Below are positions 44,548-54,205 of a stretch of DNA of 64,000 nucleotides, piece after piece (position 1 is the stretch's first letter; each line of letters opens with the position of its first letter). The notes below the pieces were generated by a model. It was not told where the DNA came from. It saw only the letters and a program-made list of their open reading frames with translations, and did no database searches. Source of the DNA: Flavobacteriales bacterium (GTDB taxonomy: Bacteria; Bacteroidota; Bacteroidia; Flavobacteriales_D; CAJJDF01); assembly GCA_018609055.1 (NCBI GenBank), contig JABAYJ010000008.1:1-64000 (forward strand). Direction: 5' to 3'. Position numbers and translations under genes: made by a program.

Positions 44548-45276
44548 TTATTTATTTCTTACGTAAATCAACTTAATATTTCTGTTTCCTTTTGATGTTT
44601 CTCTGTGGTCTATTTCAAAATTAGAAATAGATTTAATTAATGGAGTTAATTTTGGAAACCCATAATTACGAGGATCAAAATTAGGTTGTTTTTTTTGCAA
44701 TAAATTACCAACATCTCCTAAAAACGCCCATCCATCATCATCAGATAAATCATTGATTGTAGTAGATATAAGCTTAATAGTTTTGTTGGATACTTTATCT
44801 ACCGTTTCTTTTTCCTTTGTTTTATCTTCCTCGTTTCCTTTCGATTGATTCTTAAGGATTTCGATATAAATAAACTTGTCACAAGCCACCACAAAAGGCT
44901 CTGGAGTCTTCTTCTCTCCTATTCCGTACACTTGCTTGCCAGCTTCTCTTAATCGAGTAGCAAGCCTAGTGAAATCACTATCACTTGATACAATACAGAA
45001 TCCGTCTACATTCTTAGTATACAAAACATCCATTGCATCAATTATCATTGCTGAATCGGTTGCATTCTTTCCTTTGGTATAAGCATATTGTTGAATTGGC
45101 GTAATTGCGTTTTCCAGTAATACTGCTTTCCATTTGTTGAGTCCTGGGTTTGTCCAGTCTCCATATATTCTTTTGATAGTAGGATTACCATATTTGGCAA
45201 TTTCTTCCATCATTTCTTTTACGTACGCAGATGGGATATTATCTCCATCTATTAGCACTGCTAATTTTTTGTCCAT
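44548..45276 (-). CDS. NYN-domain (LabA/DUF88-like) protein with OST-HTH domain
   Basis: A 242-residue protein. The N-terminal NYN/PIN-like domain (~4-140) has acidic residues at LAVLIDGDN, YTKGKNATDSAMIIDAMD and FCIVSSDSDFTRLA, the expected metal-binding set for an RNA nuclease. A charged linker precedes an OST-HTH/LOTUS RNA-binding domain (~170-240, GWAFLGDVGNLLQKKQPNFD). The pair suggests an RNA-processing or RNA-decay factor. It is followed after one base by a small membrane protein gene. Confidence 0.93.
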   Translation of the reverse strand: MDKKLAVLIDGDNIPSAYVKEMMEEIAKYGNPTIKRIYGDWTNPGLNKWKAVLLENAITPIQQYAYTKGKNATDSAMIIDAMDVLYTKNVDGFCIVSSDSDFTRLATRLREAGKQVYGIGEKKTPEPFVVACDKFIYIEILKNQSKGNEEDKTKEKETVDKVSNKTIKLISTTINDLSDDDGWAFLGDVGNLLQKKQPNFDPRNYGFPKLTPLIKSISNFEIDHRETSKGNRNIKLIYVRNK

Positions 45277-45474
45277 TTTATTGGGGTATTTTCTTCTTTT
45301 AAAGTTAAGATTAAAAAATTGATTTTTAGAGTCTTGAAATTTTAACTTCAGTTAAAAATCTATTTTTTTTTTGGTTAGATGAATTACTTCGTTTCTGTAA
45401 TTCATTAAGCTAAATTACAAATAGGATGCCACAAAATCAATTAGAATATGGAATTTACTTTAAATACTCGTTAA

Positions 45475-45969
45475 TTAGACCTTAGAATTCAAATACTTAA
45501 ACAATTGTTTCAAATTTTTCTTACCAATAAAATAAGAGGTAATGTAAATAGTTTTACCAGTAAATTGATTACTAAATATAGTATTTCGGGTGTTAATCTG
45601 ATTTTCTTTTGTTTTATAAATCACTAGCTGACTTGGTCTTGAAAGAAATCCACTAGTATATGAAATATAACTAATAGTATTAATATCAATAGCTAATCCT
45701 CCCTTAAACAAGGCAGAATGATTGATCAAATTTCCTTTTGAAATAAAGATTAATTCACTTCTAAACCTCCAGAACTTAGATAATTTAATAAAAAAATAAA
45801 GTAATAAAAATCCACCAAAAGTCATAGGAATTGAAATTAGTCTAAACTCTCCATTTCTTTGAAATTCTAAGAAAGGCAAGAAAATAGCTAGTAATGAAAA
45901 AAGTAATACTGCTAAAATAACAACTAAATATTTTAATTTTAACAACTTAATCGAAAACTCTTCCATCAA
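45475..45969 (-). CDS. Membrane protein of unknown function (PH-like)
   Basis: A 164-residue protein with two adjacent membrane helices near the N-terminus (YLVVILAVLLFSLLAIFL and MTFGGFLLLYFFI). A C-terminal ~90-residue beta-rich domain follows (RSELIFISKGNLINHSALFK, QLVIYKTKENQ), which resembles bacterial PH-like domains. Function unknown. Its start overlaps the thiamine-binding-protein gene by 4 bases, so both are translated from one message. Upstream of 45475 toward 45277 I see only an imperfect hairpin near 45376-45400. Confidence 0.8.
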   Translation of the reverse strand: MMEEFSIKLLKLKYLVVILAVLLFSLLAIFLPFLEFQRNGEFRLISIPMTFGGFLLLYFFIKLSKFWRFRSELIFISKGNLINHSALFKGGLAIDINTISYISYTSGFLSRPSQLVIYKTKENQINTRNTIFSNQFTGKTIYITSYFIGKKNLKQLFKYLNSKV

Positions 45970-46226
45970 AAACTTGGTTTATAATCACTCCTATCTGTTT
46001 TCACAATTTTCAACAGAAAAATTCCAGCATCTAATAATTCTAATGAGTTTTTTATCTCCGAATTTAACAAAGCCATTACTTCATCATAATCTCCATAAAC
46101 TTGCGTACTCAAAGGGTTTTCTAATAAGGTAAGTCCCGAAGCTCTTAGTTTCTTTATAAAATCCTTAATTGGAGGTTCGTAATCATTTTGTAAAGGTGTA
46201 AGAGTTAGTTCTACGGATATTTTCAT
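45966..46226 (-). CDS. MTH1187/YkoF-type thiamine-binding protein
   Basis: An 86-residue protein matching the Thiamine_BP (MTH1187/YqgV) pattern: MKISVELTLTPL at the start, PIKDFIKKLRASGLTLLENP and STQVYGDYDEVMALLN. These ferredoxin-like proteins bind thiamine-type pyrimidines, and some are thought to buffer or deliver thiamine. There is no TPP riboswitch or thi gene nearby. It sits 8 bases after the lipoprotein gene and overlaps the next gene by 4 bases. Confidence 0.88.
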   Translation of the reverse strand: MKISVELTLTPLQNDYEPPIKDFIKKLRASGLTLLENPLSTQVYGDYDEVMALLNSEIKNSLELLDAGIFLLKIVKTDRSDYKPSF

Positions 46227-46234
46227 GATATCAA

Positions 46235-46750
46235 TTAGTTATTAAGTTTGTTTTCAATTTTTTCCAACTGACTATTAGTTACAATATCCTCAAGATCAAA
46301 AGTAAAGACTTTATCTCCCATTGATATGTAGCTTTGAAATTTAGTTTTATTACTCATGGTTATTTCGTAATAAAAATAACACTCGCACTCATTGGATAAC
46401 TTAGTCCCTTTTTGATAAATTTCAAAAACTAATGTGTCAGAAGTATTTATAGATTCTTTAATAAAAGCTCCGTTTTTAAAATCACATGAAAGAGTACTAC
46501 CTAACAATAGCTTTACCTCTCCATTGGTAATACTTGATTTGTATAAAGTGTATTCTGAAGAGTGTATTCTGTCAAAACTACAACCCGATAGTTTTATATC
46601 TATCGACTTATTCTTAGACGTATTAAGTTGAGGCAATGAAGCGAATTCGTCTTCAATCTCAGCACCACTAAAAGATTCTGAGTTATTACACGAAAATAAT
46701 AAACAGACTGCTACAAAGTAAATCCAAGATTTACTCAGCATAAATTCCAT
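46235..46750 (-). CDS. Unknown lipoprotein
   Basis: A 171-residue predicted lipoprotein with signal WIYFVAVCLLFSC (Cys about residue 21) and no recognised domain. The mature part is strand-rich and contains a CECYFYYEITMSNKTKF stretch. The start overlaps the end of the acyl-CoA synthetase gene by 20 bases; Met at 46741 is an equally good start and places the signal peptide closer to the N-terminus. Co-transcribed with the genes on either side. Function unknown. Confidence 0.8.
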   Translation of the reverse strand: MEFMLSKSWIYFVAVCLLFSCNNSESFSGAEIEDEFASLPQLNTSKNKSIDIKLSGCSFDRIHSSEYTLYKSSITNGEVKLLLGSTLSCDFKNGAFIKESINTSDTLVFEIYQKGTKLSNECECYFYYEITMSNKTKFQSYISMGDKVFTFDLEDIVTNSQLEKIENKLNN

Positions 46751-48491
46751 TAATCAAATCAGCATATCTTTCCATTACCACATTACGCTTAAGCTTAAGG
46801 GTTGGTGTTAATTCTCCTGTTTCAATGCTCCACTCTTTTGATAAAATTCTGATTTTCTTTACTTTTTCCCATTGGGCAAAGTCTTCATTGTATTTAGCTA
46901 TCTCACGGTTAAACTTGTCTATTATCAATTTGTTTTTAACTAAATCATCATGGTTAGAATAAGCGATTTTTTTATGATCTGCATAATCAGTAAGAGCTTC
47001 CCATGCAGGAATTACAAGTGCTGCTGTATGTTTTTTGTTTTCTCCAATCACCATTATTGTTTCAATAAATGGCGAAAGTTTAAACTTATTCTCCATCAAC
47101 TCAGGAGAAACATATTTACCTCCAGATGTCTTGAAAATCTGCTTAATTCTACCTGTAATTTTCAAATAGTGTTTATCTACAAAAGCTCCTTTATCTCCTG
47201 TATGGAACCATCCATCAGCATCAATTACTTCAGCAGTTTTTTCTGGGGCCTTGTAATATCCTTGCATCACGTTTGGTCCTTTAACCAAAATCTCTCCTGT
47301 TTCTGCAATCTTTACATCTACACTTTTAAGAACTCTTCCTACTGTTCCAATTCTAATTCCGTCATTAAATTTAGAAATCACACTCACAACTGGCGAAGTT
47401 TCTGTTAATCCGTAACCTTCGTAAATTGGCATTCCTGCTGCATAAAATACACGCATTAAGCTAGATTCTAGTGCTGCACTTCCCGAAACTATTAATTCAA
47501 TGTTTCCTCCAAGTGCTTCATTCCATTTACTAAAAATTATCTTTCTAGCTATTTTCAATTTAAAATTATACCATGCTCCTTTGTCTATATCCCACTTTAA
47601 TCCTAAATTAACCGACCAGAAAAACAAAGCTCTTTTTATTCCTTTTAAATCTTCTCCTTTGGCAATTATCTTAGCATATACTTTTTCTATTAATCTTGGT
47701 ACAGCAGTAAATAAGTTTGGTTTTACTTCTTTAATATCTTCACTAATAGTTTCAAGCGATTCAGCAAAATAAGTAGACACACCTATGTATTGGTACAAAT
47801 ACAAAATCATACGTTCGAATACATGACAAACTGGTAAAAAACTCAATGCTTTTGCCTCTTTATCCACAGGAACTCTATCCAAACTATCCTTAACGTTACT
47901 TACCAAGTTTTTGTGAGAAAGCATTACTCCTTTTGGTAATCCTGTAGTTCCAGAAGTATAAATTAAAGTAGCCAAATCATCTTCTTTCACAGCATCTCTA
48001 GCGTCTTCTACTTCTTTATTTGGAATATCAGATCCCATTTCAAGTATCTCTTGCCAATTCCTAGCTCCTTTCACCTCATTATAAGTGAATATTTCGCCTA
48101 ATGTTGGTACATCTGACTTTATTGAAGTTACTTTTTGATAAAGTTCTTCATCAGAAACAATACACAGTTTAATCTCTGCATTATTAAATATATAAGTGTA
48201 TTCTTTTTCGGTAATTGTAGGATAAATAGGTACACTCACAGCTCCAATTTGTAACAAAGCAACATCACTAATATTCCACTCCGAACGGTTATTAGAAATT
48301 AACGCAACTTTATCACCTGGCTTAATCCCAAGTTTTATTAATCCACGACTCATTTCTATAGCCTTGTCCAAATATTCCTTTGTAGAAGTTTTTATCCACT
48401 TCCCATTTCTTTTATCAGCAAAACATACATCTTGTGGATATTTCTCTAATTGATAATAGGCAAAGTCAAAAGTTCTTGAGATTTTAGTCAT
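46731..48491 (-). CDS. Long-chain acyl-CoA synthetase
   Basis: A 586-residue AMP-forming synthetase that activates long-chain fatty acids. Motifs: DDLATLIYTSGTTGLPKGVM (ATP loop), LPVCHVFERM, YEGYGLTETSPVVS, DADGWFHTGDKG, and LKITGRIKQIFKTSGGKYVS. Length and motifs fit the FAA/FadD15 group common in Bacteroidota. It leads a minus-strand operon with the lipoprotein, the thiamine-binding protein and the membrane protein, though no functional link among them is evident. Confidence 0.95.
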   Translation of the reverse strand: MTKISRTFDFAYYQLEKYPQDVCFADKRNGKWIKTSTKEYLDKAIEMSRGLIKLGIKPGDKVALISNNRSEWNISDVALLQIGAVSVPIYPTITEKEYTYIFNNAEIKLCIVSDEELYQKVTSIKSDVPTLGEIFTYNEVKGARNWQEILEMGSDIPNKEVEDARDAVKEDDLATLIYTSGTTGLPKGVMLSHKNLVSNVKDSLDRVPVDKEAKALSFLPVCHVFERMILYLYQYIGVSTYFAESLETISEDIKEVKPNLFTAVPRLIEKVYAKIIAKGEDLKGIKRALFFWSVNLGLKWDIDKGAWYNFKLKIARKIIFSKWNEALGGNIELIVSGSAALESSLMRVFYAAGMPIYEGYGLTETSPVVSVISKFNDGIRIGTVGRVLKSVDVKIAETGEILVKGPNVMQGYYKAPEKTAEVIDADGWFHTGDKGAFVDKHYLKITGRIKQIFKTSGGKYVSPELMENKFKLSPFIETIMVIGENKKHTAALVIPAWEALTDYADHKKIAYSNHDDLVKNKLIIDKFNREIAKYNEDFAQWEKVKKIRILSKEWSIETGELTPTLKLKRNVVMERYADLINGIYAE

Positions 48492-48565
48492 ATTTCTATT
48501 TTCTTTTATGCAATTTACGTTAATTCAAAATTATATACAAATGGAAAACAAAGGGATTTGAAAAC

Positions 48566-48931
48566 TTATTTTTTCTTTTTAGATGATTTAGCAAAAGGAT
48601 TAAAAGCCTCACAATATTCTATCCATTTTTCTAATTGTGTATCCAAATCATATCCATCTGGATCTACAAAAACATATCCTTTCATTAGTCTTCCTGTGAA
48701 ATCAATTGGATGGCAACCTTCCATTTTAAGTGCCTCCTCACTTACTTCTTCGCCTATTAATGCCATCAATAAATCGGTATTCATTTTCTTTGAAAAGTGA
48801 ATGCCTAAAAACATCTTATCATCAACCATATAAAACAATCCGCCCATCATATTTTTGGCAAAGTATTGAATATTCTTTTCTTTAAGAATTTGATTTATTC
48901 TATCAGCTAAATGTTCGTCATATGATATAAT
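48566..48931 (-). CDS. TfoX N-terminal-like protein with non-standard start
   Basis: From ATG 48850 the frame gives 94 residues (MMGGLFYMVDDKMFLGIHF) of the TfoX/Sxy N-terminal domain, ending in a Lys run. In the family the domain begins about 25 residues earlier, and that missing part is present in frame upstream (SYDEHLADRINQILKEKN, 48851-48925). However, there is no ATG, GTG or TTG; only ATA (48928) or ATT (48931) could start it before an upstream stop. Either a rare ATT start is used, the start was lost by mutation, or a base is missing from the sequence. Function in this lineage is unclear; Sxy promotes competence in gamma-proteobacteria. Confidence 0.75.
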   Translation of the reverse strand: MISYDEHLADRINQILKEKNIQYFAKNMMGGLFYMVDDKMFLGIHFSKKMNTDLLMALIGEEVSEEALKMEGCHPIDFTGRLMKGYVFVDPDGYDLDTQLEKWIEYCEAFNPFAKSSKKKK

Positions 48932-49058
48932 TCTGGTTGTTTGTTATGTGAAAGATAATAAATTCTGTTGTGAATAAATCATCTAATTATCAATTAATTT
49001 CATCAATTAATTTTCGTTATTTATCCTTATGTTTGTTCGTTATAATTCCTGAAAATAA

Positions 49059-51821
49059 ATGAAGCCTTTTTTAAAACGACTTGTAGAAACTGTAAAATCT
49101 GAACACCAAGACATTGGAAAAGTTACGCTAGTTGTTCCTACACAAAGAAGTGGAGTTTACATTAAGAAATATCTTTCTGAGGTTGCTTCAGAAACAACTT
49201 GGTTACCTACTATCATTACTATTGATGATTTTATAAAAGCAAATTGCGAACTGAATCACATAGATTCTATCGAGTTATTGTTTTTGTTTTATGAACTATA
49301 CCTAGAGATAGAAAAAGAAAAAGCAGATTCGTTTCATCATTTTTCGAGATGGGCTCCTACTCTATTAGCCGATTTTAATGAAATGGACCATTATATGGTT
49401 GATTCAAACATTATTTTTAATGATCTTAAAAACATTAAAGACATTGATAATTGGAGTTTTAACGAAGAGCAACTAACTGATATTCAGACAAATTTTACTA
49501 ATTTTTGGGCAAAACTTCCTACTTACTACAACAAGTTAAACGATAAGTTAACTGAGCTCAAAAAAGGATATTCTGGGAAATTGTACAAATGGGTAGCAAC
49601 CTCTATTTATGAGGTTTTGGATGATCACGAACCAAACTCAGTTTACTTTGCAGGATTCAATGCACTTTCGACCTCAGAGGAACAGATTATCGAAATGTTT
49701 GTGAATAGCAAGAAAGGGCAATTGATAATGGATGCCGATCATTTTTATGTAGATAACGAAGAGCATGAAGCAGGTTTTTTTATTCGTCAACAAATAAAGA
49801 AAAACGGAAAAAACTCCATCAAATGGATGGATAATTACATTACCACTTCTCCAAAAAATATCGAGATTTTATCATCTCAATCAGAAGTAATGATGGCGAA
49901 AGCTGTGGGCGAATTATTAAACAGTTTTTCGGAAGAAAAAAGAAAGAAAACTGCAGTTGTATTGGCAGATGAACAATTACTATTACCCGTAATTAATTCC
50001 ATACCAAATGATATTGAAACGTACAATATTTCTTTAGGTTATTCGCTTTACAACTCTCCTATCTTCAGTTTATTAAATGCAGTTTTTACAGTTCAAGAAA
50101 GTTATCATAAATACAATAAAGGAAGCCTACATTATAAAGGATTCTTGAGTATAATTGAGCATTATTTACTTAAAAATGTAATAAATACATATACCGTAAA
50201 GCAAGACATTGTAAAGAATAATGTCACTTTTATTTCGCAAAAATGGATATCCAATTATAAAGAATTAACTCCTATCTATTTCTTGTTTGAACAATGGGAT
50301 GAAAAGAATTTATTACAATCAGTTTTTACAAGTCTTAAAAGACTAATTGATGTAATTGCTTCGAGTATTTCATTTTCGGGAAACACCATGGAAATTGAAT
50401 ACCTGTTTTCAGCAAAAAAGCTGATCCAGAAAGTGGAGAATAAATTATCGGATACAACATATATTCAAGATATAAAGACTCTTAAATTCTTATTCTTTCA
50501 ATTATTTAAAGCCGAAACTGTTGCTTTTATTGGAGAACCACTATCTGGACTACAATTGATTGGAATGCTGGAAACGAGAGCTTTAGATTTTGAAAACATT
50601 ATTTTGGTATCAGCAAACGAAGGAGTTTTACCAAAAGGAAATACAGCCAATAGCTTTTTTCCTTACGAACTTAAAAGATTGTATCAATTACCTACTTACA
50701 AGGAAAAAGAAGCGATTTACGCCAATCACTTTTACCGATTGATGCAGAGAACTACAAATGCCTATTTGTTGTACAACAATAGCTCAGATGGACTTGGAGG
50801 AACTGAAAAGAGTAGATATATTGAGCAACTGAAAGAAGAATTAAAGCCTTACGAACACATAAAAATTTCCGAAAAAGTAGTGAGTGCTCATTTGGTAAAC
50901 GACAAAATCACTTCTAACTCAGTAAAGAAAAGTGAGAAAATAATTTCTAATCTTACTGAGCTTGCTGAATATGGATTTTCGCCTTCAGCACTTAAAAAGT
51001 ATATCCAATGCCCTATGGATTTTTACTATTCATATGTGGTTGGATTACGCGAAGAAGATGAAGTAGAAGAAACAATTGAAGCCTCTACTTTTGGAAATGT
51101 AATTCACAAAGTATTGGAGGTTTTATATGAAAAATTCCTTGATAGAGTTCTTATAAAGGAAGATATAGCTGTAATGCGAAAGAATCTTGATTCAGTTTTG
51201 GATGCACAATTCAAAGAGTTTTATTCGCCTTATTTTGATACGGGAAAGAACTATTTATTACATCATGCTGCCAAGAAAAACTTGTTAGATTTCTTGAAGC
51301 AAGAAGAAGAATTAGTCACTAAAAATGAAGTGATTATATCTGGTTTAGAGAAAAAAGTTGAAGTTGATTTTCCAATAGAAATAAATGGAAAAGAAGTAAA
51401 AGCCAAGCTAAGAGGAACTATTGATAGAATTGACCGTGTGAATGGTAAACTAAGAATAATTGACTACAAAACTGGTAGTGTTTCTGCTGGAGATTTGGAG
51501 TTTGGTAAAATGGAAGAGTTAATTGCCAATTCAACTAAAGAAAAGGCCTTTCAGCTAATGATTTATGGGTTATTAATGGAGAACCAAGTGGATTCAACCG
51601 ACTTATTTACTTCAGGAATCATTTCATTCAAACGATTGAATAGCGGATTGATGGAAGTAATGATGAAAGAAGGAAGTGGAGCCAAAAAAGAATCCTGGAT
51701 CCCAACTGCTAAAAACCGTGTTGAGTTTAAAGAACACTTAGTTGGATTAATTCAGGATATTTTCGATTATTCTATTGATTTTGAACACAATGAAAAGGCT
51801 AAGTATTGTACTTATTGTTAA
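49059..51821 (+). CDS. AddB-like PD-(D/E)XK nuclease
   Basis: A 920-residue protein with an inactivated helicase-like N-terminus (VTLVVPTQRSGVYIKKYL) and GLQLIGMLETRALDFENIIL in the middle. A C-terminal RecB-type nuclease starts at ~645 (SPSALKKYIQCPMDFYYSYV, GNVIHKVLEVLYEK), with catalytic residues in LRGTIDRIDRVNGKLRIIDYKTG. It matches the nuclease subunit of AddAB-type break-repair enzymes. Cysteines suited to an iron-sulfur cluster are seen at IQCP and at the very end (YCTYC). The protein stops right after this pair, whereas the usual pattern has one more Cys a few residues on. No AddA-like helicase gene is adjacent. Confidence 0.9.
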   Translation: MKPFLKRLVETVKSEHQDIGKVTLVVPTQRSGVYIKKYLSEVASETTWLPTIITIDDFIKANCELNHIDSIELLFLFYELYLEIEKEKADSFHHFSRWAPTLLADFNEMDHYMVDSNIIFNDLKNIKDIDNWSFNEEQLTDIQTNFTNFWAKLPTYYNKLNDKLTELKKGYSGKLYKWVATSIYEVLDDHEPNSVYFAGFNALSTSEEQIIEMFVNSKKGQLIMDADHFYVDNEEHEAGFFIRQQIKKNGKNSIKWMDNYITTSPKNIEILSSQSEVMMAKAVGELLNSFSEEKRKKTAVVLADEQLLLPVINSIPNDIETYNISLGYSLYNSPIFSLLNAVFTVQESYHKYNKGSLHYKGFLSIIEHYLLKNVINTYTVKQDIVKNNVTFISQKWISNYKELTPIYFLFEQWDEKNLLQSVFTSLKRLIDVIASSISFSGNTMEIEYLFSAKKLIQKVENKLSDTTYIQDIKTLKFLFFQLFKAETVAFIGEPLSGLQLIGMLETRALDFENIILVSANEGVLPKGNTANSFFPYELKRLYQLPTYKEKEAIYANHFYRLMQRTTNAYLLYNNSSDGLGGTEKSRYIEQLKEELKPYEHIKISEKVVSAHLVNDKITSNSVKKSEKIISNLTELAEYGFSPSALKKYIQCPMDFYYSYVVGLREEDEVEETIEASTFGNVIHKVLEVLYEKFLDRVLIKEDIAVMRKNLDSVLDAQFKEFYSPYFDTGKNYLLHHAAKKNLLDFLKQEEELVTKNEVIISGLEKKVEVDFPIEINGKEVKAKLRGTIDRIDRVNGKLRIIDYKTGSVSAGDLEFGKMEELIANSTKEKAFQLMIYGLLMENQVDSTDLFTSGIISFKRLNSGLMEVMMKEGSGAKKESWIPTAKNRVEFKEHLVGLIQDIFDYSIDFEHNEKAKYCTYC

Positions 51822-51836
51822 ATAAAAACAAATCAA

Positions 51837-53579
51837 TTAATCAAACAACCTCCATTTAAACCCAAATTTAAATGCTCTATCCTGTCTTGGGTAAAGAGTA
51901 GTTGCTAAATAATTATCGCCAGTAATTGGAGTTAATAAATTACTATTTACGTGAGTTACCGTCATAAAGAATGCAAAACTTTTTCTTAAATAAAACTCTG
52001 CAAAAACATCTATAAATAGATAATTACCAACAGATTGATTCTCTTGAACAAAAAACGCATCTAATGATGGATTATAAGCTCTTGCATTAAAATTAGAATA
52101 GTACAGCACATTAATTCCTGCATCAAAAGAAAGTGTTTTTTTAATTAATTTCCCTCTAAAATAAAGCTTGTTATTCGTTACAAAATTTGGAACTTCTATT
52201 GCAGATGATGACAAAATATCCTGCACATTTATTTGGATAGAAAAATACATCCAGTTGGTAAGCCTAAACTCTTTAGCTAAAGAAAAACTAAGTAATGAAA
52301 TAGAAGTTTGTCCTATTTGTGATGATGTATCGAAATAAACAGCATTAGATTGAGACTCGAAATTAACACCAACTTTAGTCCCATGATCAATATTCTCTGC
52401 AGAGAATGAAGCTTGAACAATTGTATTCAAATCATTTGTTCTATTCCAGTTAAAATTATTAGCCGAATATGAATTAAAATACAATTCGGGTAAATCAGTG
52501 ATGTAATTTAATCTTCCACTATACTTCTGAAAAATAGATTTTGAGCTGTCTTCAAAAACAAAATTATTTTTAATATAATGAGATTCATATTTACCTTCAG
52601 AAGTTAAAAACTCTGCTTGACTATTCAATTTAAATTTGTTCTTAGCATACGTCAATCTTCCATAAAGAAAGTTCTCTAGGTGAACTTCAAATGGAGCTAA
52701 GCTATTATATTCGAAATAGTTCTGACCAAAGCCTAAATTAATTTTAAAGTCTTTAGCTTCAAAAGAAATTCCTAAAGTGTGCGATAGCTGTTCCAATTGC
52801 ATGCTATCCTGAGTTTGAAAAGAATCTAAAAATATATCATCAAAAAAATCAGTAGCACTAGCTAAAGTAAAATTCCTTTTGGTTCTATTGTAACTAAGTG
52901 TTTGCTCCAATTTTAAAGTCTTTCCGCTATCAGTTTTAGGATTATATAACTTAAAGTTGTGAGCATAGTTAATATCAAGAGCTTTATACTGCATAAAGTT
53001 CACATATGAAGTTCCTATACCTTCAATATTTACAGGGAAAGTAGTTTTAACATTCGCATTTCCTGAGTCCATAAGAGCAAAAAACGAAGTGTCTGGAACT
53101 CCAGCATTTACCTCATTAAATCTCTTATAATTTTGAAATATAACAGTTGCATTGTATCGCTTATCCTCGGGCGAATAGTTTAATTTAATTCTAAAATCAG
53201 ATAAATCAGCTTGTTGAAATCTGTAGATTCCTTGTGAGTTGGTTTTTAATAATTTTGCTTCTCCAAATAAATCTTTTGCTAGGTACTGATGGTGCTCTAA
53301 ATCAAAATAATTCTCTGTACCAGAACCTAATACATAAAATATATCTGTGTAAGTTCCTGTGCTACTGTTTACTGGGAATAAGTTTTTAACCTCAGGATTA
53401 TTAACATCAAAAGGATTCAGCAAGTTATATTTTGCCATACCCATATTACCAAGATATACCTCATTATAGTTTCTATATTCAGATACTTGAGTAAAAATGT
53501 TGGTGTAGCTCGTATCCAAGAGTTGCCCTTTGACTAATAAAGGAAAGCTGATGACAAGAAATAATAAAAAGTGTTTCAT
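51837..53579 (-). CDS. Putative outer-membrane porin
   Basis: A 580-residue exported beta-barrel protein (signal FLLFLVISFPLLVKGQ). Alternating aromatic/polar strands run to the C-terminal end FKFGFKWRLFD. It fits the 'putative porin' family of Flavobacteriia: DTSYTNIFTQVSEYRNYNEV, YLGNMGMAKYNLLNPFDV near the start and FRGKLIKKTLSFDAGINVLY later. Substrate unknown. It converges on the AddB-like gene with a 15-base gap and lies 51 bases downstream of the thioesterase gene. Confidence 0.88.
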   Translation of the reverse strand: MKHFLLFLVISFPLLVKGQLLDTSYTNIFTQVSEYRNYNEVYLGNMGMAKYNLLNPFDVNNPEVKNLFPVNSSTGTYTDIFYVLGSGTENYFDLEHHQYLAKDLFGEAKLLKTNSQGIYRFQQADLSDFRIKLNYSPEDKRYNATVIFQNYKRFNEVNAGVPDTSFFALMDSGNANVKTTFPVNIEGIGTSYVNFMQYKALDINYAHNFKLYNPKTDSGKTLKLEQTLSYNRTKRNFTLASATDFFDDIFLDSFQTQDSMQLEQLSHTLGISFEAKDFKINLGFGQNYFEYNSLAPFEVHLENFLYGRLTYAKNKFKLNSQAEFLTSEGKYESHYIKNNFVFEDSSKSIFQKYSGRLNYITDLPELYFNSYSANNFNWNRTNDLNTIVQASFSAENIDHGTKVGVNFESQSNAVYFDTSSQIGQTSISLLSFSLAKEFRLTNWMYFSIQINVQDILSSSAIEVPNFVTNNKLYFRGKLIKKTLSFDAGINVLYYSNFNARAYNPSLDAFFVQENQSVGNYLFIDVFAEFYLRKSFAFFMTVTHVNSNLLTPITGDNYLATTLYPRQDRAFKFGFKWRLFD

Positions 53580-53630
53580 TTGGTGTTAAAAGTACATATT
53601 AACGCATTCTTATCCAATGTTGGTATTTAC

Positions 53631-54077
53631 TTATTTAAATAAGTTACTAAATTGAGTTTTATCCAAAGGGTATTTATTAAAAGTACCAATTGCCTTAGCT
53701 ACCAAAATTTCTTCGTTATCAGTTACTTTATATATTTCCCCAGTAGAGGAAATTAGTTTTTTTCCTTCAAAATCGACTTTTCCCCTTCCGATTAATTTAT
53801 CACCCAAATAAAGTGGGTGAAAATAATTGATTTTGAACTCGACTGTACTAACTAAAGCCCCAGACTGAAAAGCAATCGACAAGGCTGCTGAACCCAATAC
53901 GGAATCCATAAAACCAGCTACAACTCCACCATGACATACATTTGGAGAACTGATATGTTTTTCTAAAACTGTCATTTCGTAATGACTCTCACCTGGTGTT
54001 TTAACAGTAAGCTCCATGCCGTTTTCTTGAGCAAAACGATTGATTCTTTTGTAAATCTCTATAGGGTTATCAAACAT
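53631..54077 (-). CDS. PaaI-family hotdog thioesterase
   Basis: A 148-residue hotdog-fold protein. The helix and loop NVCHGGVVAGFMDSVLGSAA and the strand STVEFKINYFHPLYLGDKL are typical of PaaI/YbgC-type acyl-CoA thioesterases; Asp in MDSVLG is the likely general base. The acyl substrate is not predictable. Cytoplasmic. It is on the minus strand, divergent from the Fur gene and upstream of the porin gene. Confidence 0.9.
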   Translation of the reverse strand: MFDNPIEIYKRINRFAQENGMELTVKTPGESHYEMTVLEKHISSPNVCHGGVVAGFMDSVLGSAALSIAFQSGALVSTVEFKINYFHPLYLGDKLIGRGKVDFEGKKLISSTGEIYKVTDNEEILVAKAIGTFNKYPLDKTQFSNLFK

Positions 54078-54205
54078 TGTTAATAATTATTGGAGGTATA
54101 AAGGTACGAATACCTTAGCATAAATTTTTGATACGAGAAACAATTACTAACTTTACATCAAGCGTTCAATTTGCTTAATTTTAAGTGAAATTAAACTAAC
54201 AAAAA

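Noticed and set aside
45376..45400. Hairpin TGAATTAC/GTAATTCA upstream of the membrane-protein gene cluster
   Set aside because: Only 8 bp with a 9-base loop and no T-run in the right place; likely chance in AT-rich sequence.
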